Shown: positions 25,145 to 33,823 of the stretch, one piece after another
Layout: each line of letters starts with the position of its first letter
Position numbering within the stretch: position 1 is the stretch's first letter
Assembly: GCA_051251595.1 (NCBI GenBank)
Contig: JBPOFA010000003.1
Span: 1 to 64,000 of the forward strand
DNA: 64,000 nt
Source: NORP110 sp051251595
Lineage (GTDB): Bacteria > Pseudomonadota > Alphaproteobacteria > Rhodobacterales > Rhodobacteraceae
Direction of reading: 5' to 3'
The notes under the pieces: generated by a model
Told to the model about the DNA's origin: nothing
The model's input: only the letters and a program-made list of their open reading frames with translations
The model's database searches: none
Made by a program: the position numbers and the translations under genes

Positions 25145-25348
25145 TCAAGCTTCGACTTCAGCGTTTTTAGGGGCGGGCACCGCCAGCGCGACAAAAGGCG
25201 AGGCGATCATCGCGACGCCGACGGCCATCAGCGCAAACAGCGCCAGTGTCCCCACAAAGACAAACCCCAAGCCTGCCATGACAATGGCGGCAGCGAACAG
25301 GACAGTGTTAGAAATTGCAGTCGTTATTGTGTTGATCAGGGTGTTCAT
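25145..25348 (-). CDS. Small hydrophobic membrane protein
   Basis: A 67-residue protein with one long or two short membrane segments (about 14-35 and 38-58), rich in Ala, Val and Gly, with a short polar tail (PAPKNAEVEA). The ATG at 25348 is preceded on the minus strand by GGAGAAACC. I do not recognise a family. It lies between the sensor kinase gene and cytochrome b561, and its stop touches a TTG that can start the cytochrome gene, so it could be a small partner of the cytochrome. That role is inferred from position only. Confidence 0.6.
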   Translation of the reverse strand: MNTLINTITTAISNTVLFAAAIVMAGLGFVFVGTLALFALMAVGVAMIASPFVALAVPAPKNAEVEA

Positions 25349-25425
25349 TTGGTTTCTCCAGTTACATCCTTTGTTTCGATGAACTGTAGATAGAGCGTCG
25401 GTTTTACCCGCGCCTGACCGGGAGC

Positions 25426-26709
25426 TTACAATTCTGTAAAATTGACCGTGACCCGCAGCCCAAGCGGATCATTTTCTGTCAGCTCCAGATGCGCACCGTG
25501 CCGGTCGGCCACAGCCCTCACCAACGCAAGGCCCAGCCCGGACCCACTGCTGCTGCGGGCCGCATCAAGGCGCACCATCGGTTTGATGATTTCTTCAAAT
25601 TGGGCCGGGTCCACCCCCGGGCCGTTATCCGCCACGCCCATTTTCCGACCGTGGACAAACAACGTAATCTGATCGCCGCCATGCACCAACGCGTTCTGGA
25701 TCAGATTTGCCAAGGCTTGCACCAACATCGTGCGATCCGCCTGAATTGTCGCGGGCATCGACAGATCCAGCACCAGCCTCTTTCCGTCATCCTCTACAAC
25801 CGGACCAAAGGTTTCGACCATGTCAGTCGCCAGCGTTTCAAGGGCAACGGGTTCAAACCCATCCCGCCCATGGCCCGCCTCAATCCGGGCCACGCGCATG
25901 ATCGTATCAAAGATTTCCGACAGGCGATTGGCCTCTTCCAAAGCGGCCCCGCGTCCGTCGCCATCGGGCAGCATTTCAAGTTGCGCGCGCAGCCGTGCCA
26001 ATGGTGTGCGCAGGTCATGGGCGATGCTGGCGCTGAGGTGGCGGGTTTGGGATACAAGCCGTTCCAGTTCCGCAGCCGTTTGGTCGAGGTTCTGTGCGAT
26101 ATCATCCAGATCATCCTTGGACCGCGCATGGCCCGTGCGCGCAGAAAGATCGCCCGCAGCCAACCGCCCCAAGGTTCGGTTGATCCGGACCAGCCGCCGT
26201 TGGCTGAGAAAACCAGCCCAAAGGCCGATTGCAAGCGTCAAAGCAACGACGATTCCGGCCGTTGTCCAAAGGATCTGTGCCTGAAGTTCCTGCGCATCCT
26301 TCGTCTCTTCGATTGGAACGCTTACCATGACCGGCGCGCCCTCACTGTCTTGGGCGACCAAAACGCGCCAAGCATCGGAACGCAAAAAATCGTTGCGCAA
26401 ACGAACCGTTCCGCCGCCGCGCGACACGGCGCGTTGAAACGGCTCTGGCAGCCCCTTCAGATCGTTCAATGGACGCAGGATCAACGCCGGGCTGTCTTCG
26501 CGCGAGTCGTCAATTTCGGCGCCCTGTGCAAGGGCCACCAGGCTGGTATCAATCCGGCGATCCGTGGCCCTTTGGCCAAGGGTGAGGGCAACGAAAATCG
26601 TCACCACAAAGCCAAGCGCAAAGATGAAAGACAACACCGCCGACAACCGCAATGTGGACGAACGCCCCAGCCATTTGATCTGATGAAAGCTTTTACTTAC
26701 CAAAGACAT
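25426..26709 (-). CDS. Two-component sensor histidine kinase
   Basis: A 427-residue membrane kinase: TM1 about 20-42, a periplasmic domain of roughly 100 residues, TM2 about 143-165, HAMP (about 166-220), the HisKA domain with phospho-accepting His near 230 (SIAHDLRTPLARLRAQL), and HATPase motifs NLIQNALVHG, VADNGPGV and SGLGLALV. Start: ATG 26709 overlaps the 3' end of the response regulator gene by 17 nt; a more upstream opening lies inside that gene. It forms a pair with the OmpR-type regulator. The signal is unknown, but PepSY and cytochrome b561 neighbours suggest redox, metal or envelope stress sensing. Confidence 0.9.
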   Translation of the reverse strand: MSLVSKSFHQIKWLGRSSTLRLSAVLSFIFALGFVVTIFVALTLGQRATDRRIDTSLVALAQGAEIDDSREDSPALILRPLNDLKGLPEPFQRAVSRGGGTVRLRNDFLRSDAWRVLVAQDSEGAPVMVSVPIEETKDAQELQAQILWTTAGIVVALTLAIGLWAGFLSQRRLVRINRTLGRLAAGDLSARTGHARSKDDLDDIAQNLDQTAAELERLVSQTRHLSASIAHDLRTPLARLRAQLEMLPDGDGRGAALEEANRLSEIFDTIMRVARIEAGHGRDGFEPVALETLATDMVETFGPVVEDDGKRLVLDLSMPATIQADRTMLVQALANLIQNALVHGGDQITLFVHGRKMGVADNGPGVDPAQFEEIIKPMVRLDAARSSSGSGLGLALVRAVADRHGAHLELTENDPLGLRVTVNFTEL

Positions 26710-27376
26710 AGCCTTCGCCCCTGCGGGTGCGCAGCAGCGCCTCTGCAAATGGTTTGTCGATCTTGGCTCGCAGCCTGCTGATATGCGTTTCCACCACGCT
26801 GGTCGTCGGATCAAAGCTCATATCCCAGACCTGTTCAAGCAGCATCGTGCGTGTCACAAGTCGCCCGGGCCGCCGCATGAAATACTCTAACAGCTTAAAT
26901 TCTTTCGCCATGAGGTCGATTGTCTGGCCTTGCCGTTCGCACAGGCGGGACAATAAATCCAACGTCAGATCCCCATACCGCAGGGTGGTCTGGGTGGCTT
27001 CCGTCGCCTCTCCTCCGTCGCGCCTGCGGCCTAGGGCGCTGACACGGGCGGACAATTCTGCAAAGGCAAATGGCTTTGTCAGATAATCGTCGCCCCCGGC
27101 CTCAAACCCTTCAACACGGGCGTCCACCTCTGCCAGGGCGGTCAGAAACAAAGCAGGGGTGCTGTCCTTTGAGGCGCGCAAGGATTTTAGAACCGCCAGA
27201 CCATCCAGCCCCGGAACCATCCGGTCAAGGATCAGCAAATCAAAGTCCTGACCCATTGCGGCCATCAGCGCGTCTTTGCCGTCGTCAAAATGATCGACGA
27301 CATGGCCTTCTTCGCGTAGTCCGGTCGCGATCCAGGGGCCAAGTTGTTTGTCATCTTCCAATAGCAATATGCGCAT
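26693..27376 (-). CDS. OmpR/PhoB-type response regulator
   Basis: A 227-residue regulator with an N-terminal receiver domain (acidic pocket D8-D9, phospho-acceptor D51 in LLILDRMVPG, Lys in LTKPF) and a C-terminal winged helix (about 130-225: RPGRLVTRTMLLEQVWDMSFDP, VVETHISRLRAKI). Start: ATG 27376, where the receiver begins with MRILLLEDD; an upstream TTG would only add random residues. It is followed with overlap by the kinase gene and preceded by the PepSY gene with two hairpins between them. Confidence 0.93.
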   Translation of the reverse strand: MRILLLEDDKQLGPWIATGLREEGHVVDHFDDGKDALMAAMGQDFDLLILDRMVPGLDGLAVLKSLRASKDSTPALFLTALAEVDARVEGFEAGGDDYLTKPFAFAELSARVSALGRRRDGGEATEATQTTLRYGDLTLDLLSRLCERQGQTIDLMAKEFKLLEYFMRRPGRLVTRTMLLEQVWDMSFDPTTSVVETHISRLRAKIDKPFAEALLRTRRGEGYVFGK

Positions 27377-27405
27377 CGTGATCCTTAGGTTCGATTGGCA
27401 ACGGT

Positions 27406-27433
27406 GATAGGCCGCCATTTCTGGCAGCCTATC
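27406..27433. repeat. Hairpin between pepSY and the response regulator gene
   Basis: GATAGGC (27406-27412) pairs with GCCTATC (27427-27433), and inner GCC/GGC extend the stem to ten base pairs with one mismatch and a 6-nt loop. It lies about 30 nt upstream of the response regulator start on the minus strand and may modulate read-through or translation. Confidence 0.45.
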
Positions 27434-27437
27434 GTGC

Positions 27438-27460
27438 TTCGGTTTCAGACGAAAACCGAA
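27438..27460 (-). terminator. Hairpin just after pepSY
   Basis: TTCGGTTT (27438-27445) and AAACCGAA (27453-27460) form a perfect 8-bp stem with a 7-nt loop, starting 7 nt past the pepSY stop on the minus strand. It is a candidate partial terminator that would make pepSY message more abundant than that of the regulators. Confidence 0.5.
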
Positions 27461-27466
27461 AGTCGT

Positions 27467-27814
27467 TTAGGCATCGTCTCCGTCACCGTCGTAGTCCCGG
27501 TCGTTGTTGTGCTTGTCGCAATCGTCACCGCCGGCTTTGACCTTCAGAAGCTTTCCAGTTTCGGCGGAAATCTTGACTTCCTTTTCGGTGCCATCTGCGG
27601 CCATGATTTCAACTTCATAAACCTGTTTGCCGCGGTGGCTTTCCTGTTCAACGTCGGTCACTTCGCCGGGCACTTCTTCTAGCGCGATGGCAATAATCTG
27701 CTCTTCGGTCAGGCCCGTTGTGTCTGCCGCTGACTGTGCCGACACCATGCCAGCGATGCCGCCTGCCAAAGCCAAACCTGCCAATGTGCTGCCAAAAATA
27801 AGTTTCGTGTTCAT
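27467..27814 (-). CDS. Periplasmic PepSY-domain protein
   Basis: A 115-residue secreted protein: signal peptide about 1-26 (cleavage after MVSAQS or AQSA) and a single PepSY domain (about 35-95: LTEEQIIAIALEEVPGEVTDVEQE, then YEVEIMAADGTEKEVKISAETGKLL). The tail is very acidic (DRDYDGDGDDA) with a Cys-His-rich DDCDKHNND stretch that could bind metal. Such small PepSY proteins commonly accompany a two-component pair and a cytochrome b561, as here. Possible roles are protease inhibition or signal input to the kinase. GGAG lies 8 nt before the ATG at 27814. Confidence 0.85.
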   Translation of the reverse strand: MNTKLIFGSTLAGLALAGGIAGMVSAQSAADTTGLTEEQIIAIALEEVPGEVTDVEQESHRGKQVYEVEIMAADGTEKEVKISAETGKLLKVKAGGDDCDKHNNDRDYDGDGDDA

Positions 27815-28828
27815 GTCATATCTCCGTTTTCAAGTTGTGGAGGGCTTGTTTGCCTTCCGATGAAACAGAGATAGGGGCCAGAGTTTACGGGTGATCGTCG
27901 CGAAGTTTACAATTCAGTAATGTTGTCGCGAAGGGATTTTGCCGAGCGACGGGCAGTGCTGTCTTTGAGAGGGATTGGGGGTTCGGCTTTAGGTGAAGAT
28001 CCGATCTGTCGCTGGTTGAGTCGTCGCGTACAATGCCGCTGCACACGTCAAAAGTTAACAATTGTGCACCAACGCCTTTTTGTTTCAAATTTGGAAATAT
28101 TTGAAGGCGAGCGGAAGACTGGTTTCAGTACGTCCCAAGTTTGGCAACGGCAATCCCGGAAGACCCAACTGCCCCGCACCGGACCTTTCGCCCTGTGCTG
28201 CAATTTCGGCAAATACCCATTGGTTGGGTTGTGTTTGAAAACGCGGAACGGAATTCGAGAAACAAGGGTGTCTTCAGTTTCACAAAATCACATTGAACAA
28301 AAATACGGGCGCGGCCCAATTTATGTATTGCTGAGGTTCATCGTTCCAAGGTCCTGAACCGTTGCAGTGGTTCATTTTGATTCAAGAATGCAAATACATC
28401 CTTAGATTGTTATCGCTTTGGGGCCATCCAGATTTGAATTCGTTCCGCCCCGATGAGCTTTCCCACCAGAATTTTTGGTCGGATGGTACAAGAATGTGAT
28501 CAAGTCATGGTCTTCATTTCTCTGGCGCCAATAGATCAAATTCGGTTGATCAGAATTTCGAATGATTGGTCGAATTGACGGCAATCGCAAACCCATTTCT
28601 TTTGCTGGTCAGACCTGTTCACTAAGTCGACAGCTATGTTGGAAACGACCGAAATTCTCCAGCACTCGCGCCGAAATATTGTGGAGCCTCATGCAAAAAA
28701 GAAGATCTTTTTTCCGCGAAGCCAAACTTTAGTGATTGTTTTACAGAGAGTTGTTGATACGTTTCTTGCAATGTTTGCTTGCCAAGAATTTTAAAATCTA
28801 AATTTACCTCAAAAAGGAAAGAAGAAAA
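27815..28828. other. About 1 kb gap, AT-richer to the right, no gene recognised
   Basis: This is the longest gene-free stretch in the window. The left part must hold the pepSY promoter. From about 28.2 kb the sequence is visibly richer in A and T than its surroundings. Short open frames (27920-28357 plus, 28402-28596 minus) have no family resemblance or convincing ribosome sites. It may be eroded DNA from a transferred segment. Confidence 0.5.
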
Positions 28829-29236
28829 ATGCTCAAAAAAACACTGACAGCGGCGGTTATCGCCACCGGTCTTATGTATCCAACAATTGGGTATTCCAAA
28901 GCGATAACATGCGCGCTCGAAGGGCATCATCTGACTGGTAACTTCAAGGGCGGGGGTGACACTCAGAGATATGTGGAACAAATTTTGGGTTATGCTTTTC
29001 GCGTGGATCCAGCCAACCCTAATGTGGTGTTGATGGCGTATAAAGATGGTTGGTATAAGGCTGAAGGCGTCAAAATTTCCAAAACAAAGAACTTCACTCT
29101 TTATAAGCACCGCGAAGGTTCTCTCAACTTTAGGTTTAGAGTTTACAACGACGGACGTGCGATTGCCGGGGCGCAAAGAACGCCAGTCGATAAATATGTC
29201 TACATGGAAGCAAAAGGAAAATGCGATAACGTCTAG
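28829..29236 (+). CDS. Small secreted protein of unknown function
   Basis: A 135-residue protein with a clear Sec signal peptide (about 1-23: LKKTLTAAVIATGLM core, cleavage near GYSKA). The mature part of about 110 residues has just two cysteines, near its beginning (ITCALEGHH) and end (EAKGKCDNV), which could form a disulphide closing the domain. It is rich in beta-prone and aromatic residues (RYVEQILGYAFRV, GWYKAEGV). A ribosome site, AGGAAAGAAG, lies about 6 nt before ATG 28829. I do not recognise a family. The AT-richer codon use differs from neighbours and suggests recent acquisition. It stands alone, with a strong hairpin about 90 nt downstream. Confidence 0.65.
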   Translation: MLKKTLTAAVIATGLMYPTIGYSKAITCALEGHHLTGNFKGGGDTQRYVEQILGYAFRVDPANPNVVLMAYKDGWYKAEGVKISKTKNFTLYKHREGSLNFRFRVYNDGRAIAGAQRTPVDKYVYMEAKGKCDNV

Positions 29237-29326
29237 CGCGTGCTTTTTGTTTCGCAGCGTTTGTCCCAATGGGCTTGAAGGCCCAAAAGGGGCAAATTCG
29301 AACACGCAACAGCCAAGTGTTATGAG

Positions 29327-29354
29327 AGCAGGCTCAGTTGTTTTTGAGCCTGCT
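29327..29354. terminator. Perfect 10-bp hairpin downstream of the secreted-protein gene
   Basis: AGCAGGCTCA (29327-29336) pairs perfectly with TGAGCCTGCT (29345-29354), with the loop GTTGTTTT. It lies between the secreted-protein gene and the 3' end of the convergent GntR operon. No T-run follows the stem on the plus strand, so it may end transcription from both sides with help from Rho, or act as a structural palindrome. Confidence 0.6.
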
Positions 29355-29461
29355 GAAGCTGTGGGATTCTCCCCTTAAGGTCTGGGGCGTTTAAGATGAA
29401 ACATTCCTTAAGGATGATGCCAACCAGCCGATGATTTTATATTTCGACGGGTGGTAGGGGC

Positions 29462-30193
29462 CTAGATGCTTTGAAACCGCATGCGCGTTCGGATGTGACT
29501 GTTGTTGATCACATTGGTCATGGCAACACGTGCGGCGGCGGACTCGCCACAGGCGATGGCCGTTGCAATTGCGCGATGGTTTTGCGCGACTTCCACTTTG
29601 CTTTCCGGAAAGGCGTCATTGGCCTCGGCCATAAACATTGAATACAGCGCCGTTTGGACCATGTCCCCCAAGGAATGCAAAAACCGGTTGCCAGAGAGTT
29701 TCAGCACATGTTTGTGAAACTCAAAATCAGCCACCGCGAAATCCGCGCGGTCTGTCGCTTCTTCCATGTCGCGGCACAGCTGGGCCAGCCGCTCATGATC
29801 AACAGAGTTGGTCAGCGTTGCGGCCTTTGCCGCCGCCGCCGGTTCAAAGATCATGCGGATCTCAAACAGCTCTTCATAAAACTTTGTTGGGTTCTTTTGT
29901 GAGGCGTGCCACATCAGCACATCCTGATCGAACATGTTCCAGTCGTCCGGGCTGCGCACATGGGTGCCGACCTTTGCTTTTGACAGGATCAGGCCTTTGG
30001 CGATCAGGGTCTTCTTGGCTTCCCGGACAACAGTACGCGACACACCGAACATTTCGCACAAGTCAGGGTCCAGTGGAATCATCGTACCGGCAGCATAGTC
30101 GCCAGCGACAATGGCACGCCCCAATTGGTCGACCACGAACGTCGTATGACTGGACGCCCGTTCGACCCTTCCGCCGGAATGCACAAAGCTCAT
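29462..30193 (-). CDS. GntR-family (FadR/FCD) regulator of the galactofuranose-type importer
   Basis: A 243-residue FadR-subfamily regulator: winged helix (about 12-80: LGRAIVAGDYAAGTMIPLDPDLCEMFGVSRTVVREA) and an FCD effector domain (about 100-235) with the metal-binding pattern E-x-R (FEIRMIFEP), FEFHKHVLKLSGN and QNHRAI. Start: ATG 30193, which overlaps the stop of the permease gene as ATGA; a longer opening exists but lies within that gene. It is the last gene of the ytfQ-ytfR-ytfT-yjfF operon and so most likely represses it, relieved by a sugar or sugar acid. Confidence 0.88.
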   Translation of the reverse strand: MSFVHSGGRVERASSHTTFVVDQLGRAIVAGDYAAGTMIPLDPDLCEMFGVSRTVVREAKKTLIAKGLILSKAKVGTHVRSPDDWNMFDQDVLMWHASQKNPTKFYEELFEIRMIFEPAAAAKAATLTNSVDHERLAQLCRDMEEATDRADFAVADFEFHKHVLKLSGNRFLHSLGDMVQTALYSMFMAEANDAFPESKVEVAQNHRAIATAIACGESAAARVAMTNVINNSHIRTRMRFQSI

Positions 30194-31182
30194 GATGGCG
30201 TTATGAAACCGGTTGTTGTTTTTTTGCGTGCTGTCGATGCCCAAATCAGTCCCTTTTGCAGCAGGATGAATGCAAACAGCAAACCCCCAATAACAATTTT
30301 TGTCCACCAGCTAGACAGTGAGCCGTCAAAAACGATGTAGGTTTGGATCAATCCCATGATCAAAATGCCAAAGAACGTTCCCCCCACAAAGCCAAATCCA
30401 CCCGTCAACAGGGTGCCGCCAATCACGACGGCGGCAATTGCATCCAGTTCAACACCGACCGTCGCCAGAGAGTATCCCGCAGAGGTGTATAGTGAAAACA
30501 CGATGCCGGACAGCCCGGCCAATCCGCCAGAAATCGCGTAAACGCCAATCGTGGTAGAGGCCAGCGGCACACCCATCAGACGGGACGTCGCGCTGCCGCC
30601 ACCCAAGGCGTAAACGTTCTGACCAAAGCGGGTCCGGTGTGCGATCAAGGCCCCCACGATGAAGGTCAAAATCATCACGCCACCGATCAACCGAAACCGC
30701 GCGCCACCGCCCGTTTTCCAGTAGATCGACTGCAGCGTGTCGTAAAATTCGTGGGTGATTGGAACAGAGTCTGTGGACAACAGATAAGCCGCGCCTCGCG
30801 CCAAAAACATGCCTGCCAGCGTGACGATGAAGGGCGGCATCTCTAGGAAATGGATAAGCGCCCCCATGGATGCGCCGAACGCCGTGGCAATCACCAGGAT
30901 CATCGCAAAGGCGACCAAGGGGTGAATAGAGGTGTCGCGCAAGATGACGGCCAGGAACACCCCGGTGAAAGCGATGACAGAGCCGACAGACAAGTCGATG
31001 CCGCCAGACAAGATGACAAAGGTCATGCCCACAGCGACGATCCCAAGAAACGCATTATCCGTTAGCAAATTGGCGACGACGCGCCAGGACAACATGCTTG
31101 GATATTGCCAGGCGCAAAGGGCGTAGGCCAACACGAATGTGACGAGTGTGACAAGCAAGGGAAGATGGCTGGCACGGATCAT
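30190..31182 (-). CDS. yjfF: Sugar ABC transporter permease (YjfF type)
   Basis: A 330-residue membrane permease of the RbsC/BPD_transp_2 family with about 8-10 membrane segments. It follows E. coli YjfF nearly word for word in key blocks: NLLTDNAFLGIVAVGMTFVI, LSGGIDLSVGSVIAFTGVFLA, GVELDAIAAVVIGGTLL and FDGSLSSWWTKI. It pairs with the YtfT-like permease as a heterodimeric channel for galactofuranose, which is the E. coli substrate. Start ATG overlaps the stop of the upstream permease by 4 nt (31179-31182), and its own stop overlaps the gntR start. Confidence 0.9.
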   Translation of the reverse strand: MIRASHLPLLVTLVTFVLAYALCAWQYPSMLSWRVVANLLTDNAFLGIVAVGMTFVILSGGIDLSVGSVIAFTGVFLAVILRDTSIHPLVAFAMILVIATAFGASMGALIHFLEMPPFIVTLAGMFLARGAAYLLSTDSVPITHEFYDTLQSIYWKTGGGARFRLIGGVMILTFIVGALIAHRTRFGQNVYALGGGSATSRLMGVPLASTTIGVYAISGGLAGLSGIVFSLYTSAGYSLATVGVELDAIAAVVIGGTLLTGGFGFVGGTFFGILIMGLIQTYIVFDGSLSSWWTKIVIGGLLFAFILLQKGLIWASTARKKTTTGFITPS

Positions 31183-32213
31183 GATTGGTCCTCCTGTAGG
31201 GATGACACCGGTTTTGCTGTTGGTGGGGGCGCCGATGCCCTGAGGATGTAAAGAAGATGTCCGACCTTCGGCGACTGGATGACAAGAATGGCCAGGATCA
31301 GAAGGGCTTTGATCACCAGATTGAATTCAGGCGGCATGCCCGACAGCAAGATAAGAGAATTAACCGATTGGATAATCATCGCCCCCAAAAGCGATGCCAC
31401 GATAGAAAAGCGTCCGCCCAGCAGGCTGTTGCCGCCGATAACCACGGCAAGGATCGCGTCCAGTTCCAGCCACAGACCTGCATTATTGGCGTCAGCGCCC
31501 TGAATATCCGCCGCGACGATAATGCCGGCGATAGCAGCCCCAGTCCCAGACACCACGTACACGCATAACAGCAACACACGGCTGTTGATTCCGGCAAGCC
31601 GCGAGGATGCCTCATTGGTGCCGATAGCCTCTATCAACATGCCAAGGGCAGTGCGTCGTACGAAAGTGGCGACAAATGCCCCAAGAATAAGCCAAATCAC
31701 AACAGGCGTCGGGATGCCCAAAATTGTGCCCGCGCCCAGATGGATCAGACCGGGATCAAGAAAGGTCAGGATCGTGCCTTCGGTGATCAGCTGCGCAATC
31801 CCGCGCCCTGCCACCATCAGCACAAGCGTGGCAACGATCGGCTGGATGCGCAAAACCGCGACCAAGACGCCGTTCCACAACCCGCAAAGCGCCCCAACAG
31901 CCAATGCCCCGGTCACCGCCACCATAAAATGGTGGCCTTCGACAACCAGCGATGCAGCTGTCGCACCTGCAATGGCCATGACGGCACCAACGGACAGATC
32001 GATGCCCTTTGTGGCAATGACCAGCGTCATCCCCAGACATAAGATCGCTGTTGGCGCCCCGCGATTGAGCACGTCAATCAAATAGCCAAACAAGCGTCCG
32101 TTTTGCATCTCGATTTTGAAGAAATCCGGAAAGACCAGAAAATTCAGCCCCAAAACCACGGCCAAAATGATCAATTGCGGTGTAATCCGGCGCAGGAAAG
32201 CGTTGCGGGTCAT
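31179..32213 (-). CDS. ytfT: Sugar ABC transporter permease (YtfT type)
   Basis: A 344-residue permease. The diagnostic blocks match E. coli YtfT: GRLFGYLIDVLNRGAPTAIL, GMTLVIATKGIDLSVGAVMAIAGAT, and AGIIVAADIQGADANNAGLW followed by LELDAILAVVIGGNSLLGG. About 8-10 membrane segments are predicted. It forms the transmembrane pore with YjfF and is energised by YtfR. Its ATG overlaps the ytfR stop (32210-32213) as ATGA. A polar tail of about 20 residues (ASAPPPTAKPVSSLQEDQS) follows the last membrane segment. Confidence 0.92.
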   Translation of the reverse strand: MTRNAFLRRITPQLIILAVVLGLNFLVFPDFFKIEMQNGRLFGYLIDVLNRGAPTAILCLGMTLVIATKGIDLSVGAVMAIAGATAASLVVEGHHFMVAVTGALAVGALCGLWNGVLVAVLRIQPIVATLVLMVAGRGIAQLITEGTILTFLDPGLIHLGAGTILGIPTPVVIWLILGAFVATFVRRTALGMLIEAIGTNEASSRLAGINSRVLLLCVYVVSGTGAAIAGIIVAADIQGADANNAGLWLELDAILAVVIGGNSLLGGRFSIVASLLGAMIIQSVNSLILLSGMPPEFNLVIKALLILAILVIQSPKVGHLLYILRASAPPPTAKPVSSLQEDQS

Positions 32214-33727
32214 TGGGCGATCTCCCCCGTTGGTTCGGCGGCGATGGCACGAATGATATTGTCTGAAGTAATCTCATCACCATTCAACTCGCCAACCTGT
32301 TGACGGTCGCGCAGAACGATGACGCGGTTGGCATAGGCCACCAACTCTTCCATCTCAGAGGATGCCACCAAAAGCGCCATGCCGTCTTTTTGTAGCCGCC
32401 CGATCAGGGCGATGATTTCCGCATGCGCCCCGATGTCGATCCCGCGTGTGGGTTCGTCGAGGATCAGAAAGTCAGGGTCCGTTGCCAACCAACGCGCCAA
32501 AATGGCCTTTTGCTGGTTCCCCCCTGACAACAGCCGGATGGGCATATCAAGATTGGCCAAACGAATGTCGAGCGTGCGGACATAATGTTGGGCGATTTGT
32601 TCCACCTTCCGGCGTGGAATAGGGCGCATCCAACCTTGTCGCGCCTGCAGCGCCAGCGCGATATTATCCCGCACGCTAAGGTCGCCGACGATGCCCTCTG
32701 TCTTGCGATCCTCGGGGCAAAGCGCAAAGCCATGTGCAATGGCGCTGCGTGGATTTTTCACCTGAATGTCTTTCCCGCGCAAGCGCAGCTGGCCTTTGTC
32801 AGCCTTAACTGCGCCAAAAATCAAATTCGCGGTTTCCGTCCGGCCAGAGCCCAAAAGCCCTGCAAGACCAACCACTTCGCCCTCTTTTACATCAAGATCA
32901 AAAGAGGCAAGCATGCCCGTTTTTTGCAAGCCTTCAACCTGCAACAGGGATTTGCCGCTGGCCTCTGGCACGGGCGCTTTCACCTGCGCGGCCAACTGAC
33001 GGCCCAACATCATGGTGATCACGTCATTGCGGCTGGCGGTGCTAAGATCAAGCTGCCCGACCATTTGTCCGTTGCGCAAAACCGTTGCGCAATCGCAAAT
33101 CTCAAACACTTGATCCAGAAAATGCGTAATAAAGACAACTGAAAGACCGCGGGCCTTGAGCTGTCGGATGACCGAAAACAACAACTGAACTTCGTCATGG
33201 TCAAGACTGGCCGTGGGCTCATCAAGGATCAGAACCTTGCCTGACATCTCGACCGCACGCGCAATCGCTACAACCTGTTGGATGGCGACCGGGTAGCTGG
33301 ACAAAAGCTGCGACGGATCAATCTCTATTCCGAAATCTTGTAAGGACTTGCGAGCATCGCGGTTCATGCGGCGACGATCCACAAATGGACCGCGCATGGG
33401 CTGACGGCCCAAAAACAGATTTTCCGAAACGGTTAGGTTCGGCAATAGGTTAACTTCTTGATAAACCGTACCAATGCCCAATGATTGACTGCTGAGGGTG
33501 GATGTTGGATCGACGGTTTCGCCATCCAAAACGATCTCTCCACCATCGCGGCGATAGACGCCGGTCAGACATTTAATGAGGGTCGATTTTCCGGCCCCGT
33601 TTTCCCCCAGCAGCGCATGAATTTCACCGCGATTCAGGGTCAGTTCCACGTTGTCCAGGGCGACGGTGCCCGGGAAGAATTTGGAGATCCCTTTCGCGTG
33701 GAGCATCGGGGTACGGTCATTGGTCAT
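32210..33727 (-). CDS. ytfR: Sugar ABC transporter ATPase with two nucleotide-binding domains (YtfR type)
   Basis: A 505-residue cytosolic ATPase of the RbsA/MglA class. The first domain has Walker A GENGAGKST (about 43-51), a degenerate signature SSYPVAIQQ and Walker B VLILDEPTASLD (about 165-176). The second has a degenerate Walker A (LLGSGRTE), signature LLSGGNQQKA and FLILDEPTRGIDIG. Such asymmetric ATPases are normal in sugar importers. Start: ATG 33727, with TGAGGA about 8 nt upstream on the minus strand; the longer opening to 33793 lies across the intercistronic hairpin and is unlikely. It powers YtfT/YjfF. Confidence 0.93.
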   Translation of the reverse strand: MTNDRTPMLHAKGISKFFPGTVALDNVELTLNRGEIHALLGENGAGKSTLIKCLTGVYRRDGGEIVLDGETVDPTSTLSSQSLGIGTVYQEVNLLPNLTVSENLFLGRQPMRGPFVDRRRMNRDARKSLQDFGIEIDPSQLLSSYPVAIQQVVAIARAVEMSGKVLILDEPTASLDHDEVQLLFSVIRQLKARGLSVVFITHFLDQVFEICDCATVLRNGQMVGQLDLSTASRNDVITMMLGRQLAAQVKAPVPEASGKSLLQVEGLQKTGMLASFDLDVKEGEVVGLAGLLGSGRTETANLIFGAVKADKGQLRLRGKDIQVKNPRSAIAHGFALCPEDRKTEGIVGDLSVRDNIALALQARQGWMRPIPRRKVEQIAQHYVRTLDIRLANLDMPIRLLSGGNQQKAILARWLATDPDFLILDEPTRGIDIGAHAEIIALIGRLQKDGMALLVASSEMEELVAYANRVIVLRDRQQVGELNGDEITSDNIIRAIAAEPTGEIAQ

Positions 33728-33755
33728 GGAAATATCCTCAGGCAAGGAAACAGGT

Positions 33756-33785
33756 GATGGCAACGCACAACTGCGCGTTGCCATC
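33756..33785 (-). terminator. Strong intercistronic hairpin between ytfQ and ytfR
   Basis: GATGGCAACGC (33756-33766) pairs perfectly with GCGTTGCCATC (33775-33785), an 11-bp stem with an 8-nt loop, midway between the binding-protein and ATPase genes. No T-run follows on the minus strand. Such hairpins typically shield the upstream message from 3' exonucleases, raising binding-protein output. Confidence 0.7.
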
Positions 33786-33823
33786 GAATGCAATCAAAGG
33801 AGACCTGTAAAGGTCTTATCTGG

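Noticed and set aside
25489..26781. Plus-strand open frame of 430 codons
   Set aside because: It mirrors the histidine kinase gene; its translation is rich in Arg, His and Gln with no domain pattern.
27920..28357. Plus-strand frame of 145 codons in the gap right of pepSY
   Set aside because: Composition is Arg/Ser/Leu-rich without domain pattern, and no ribosome site precedes it.
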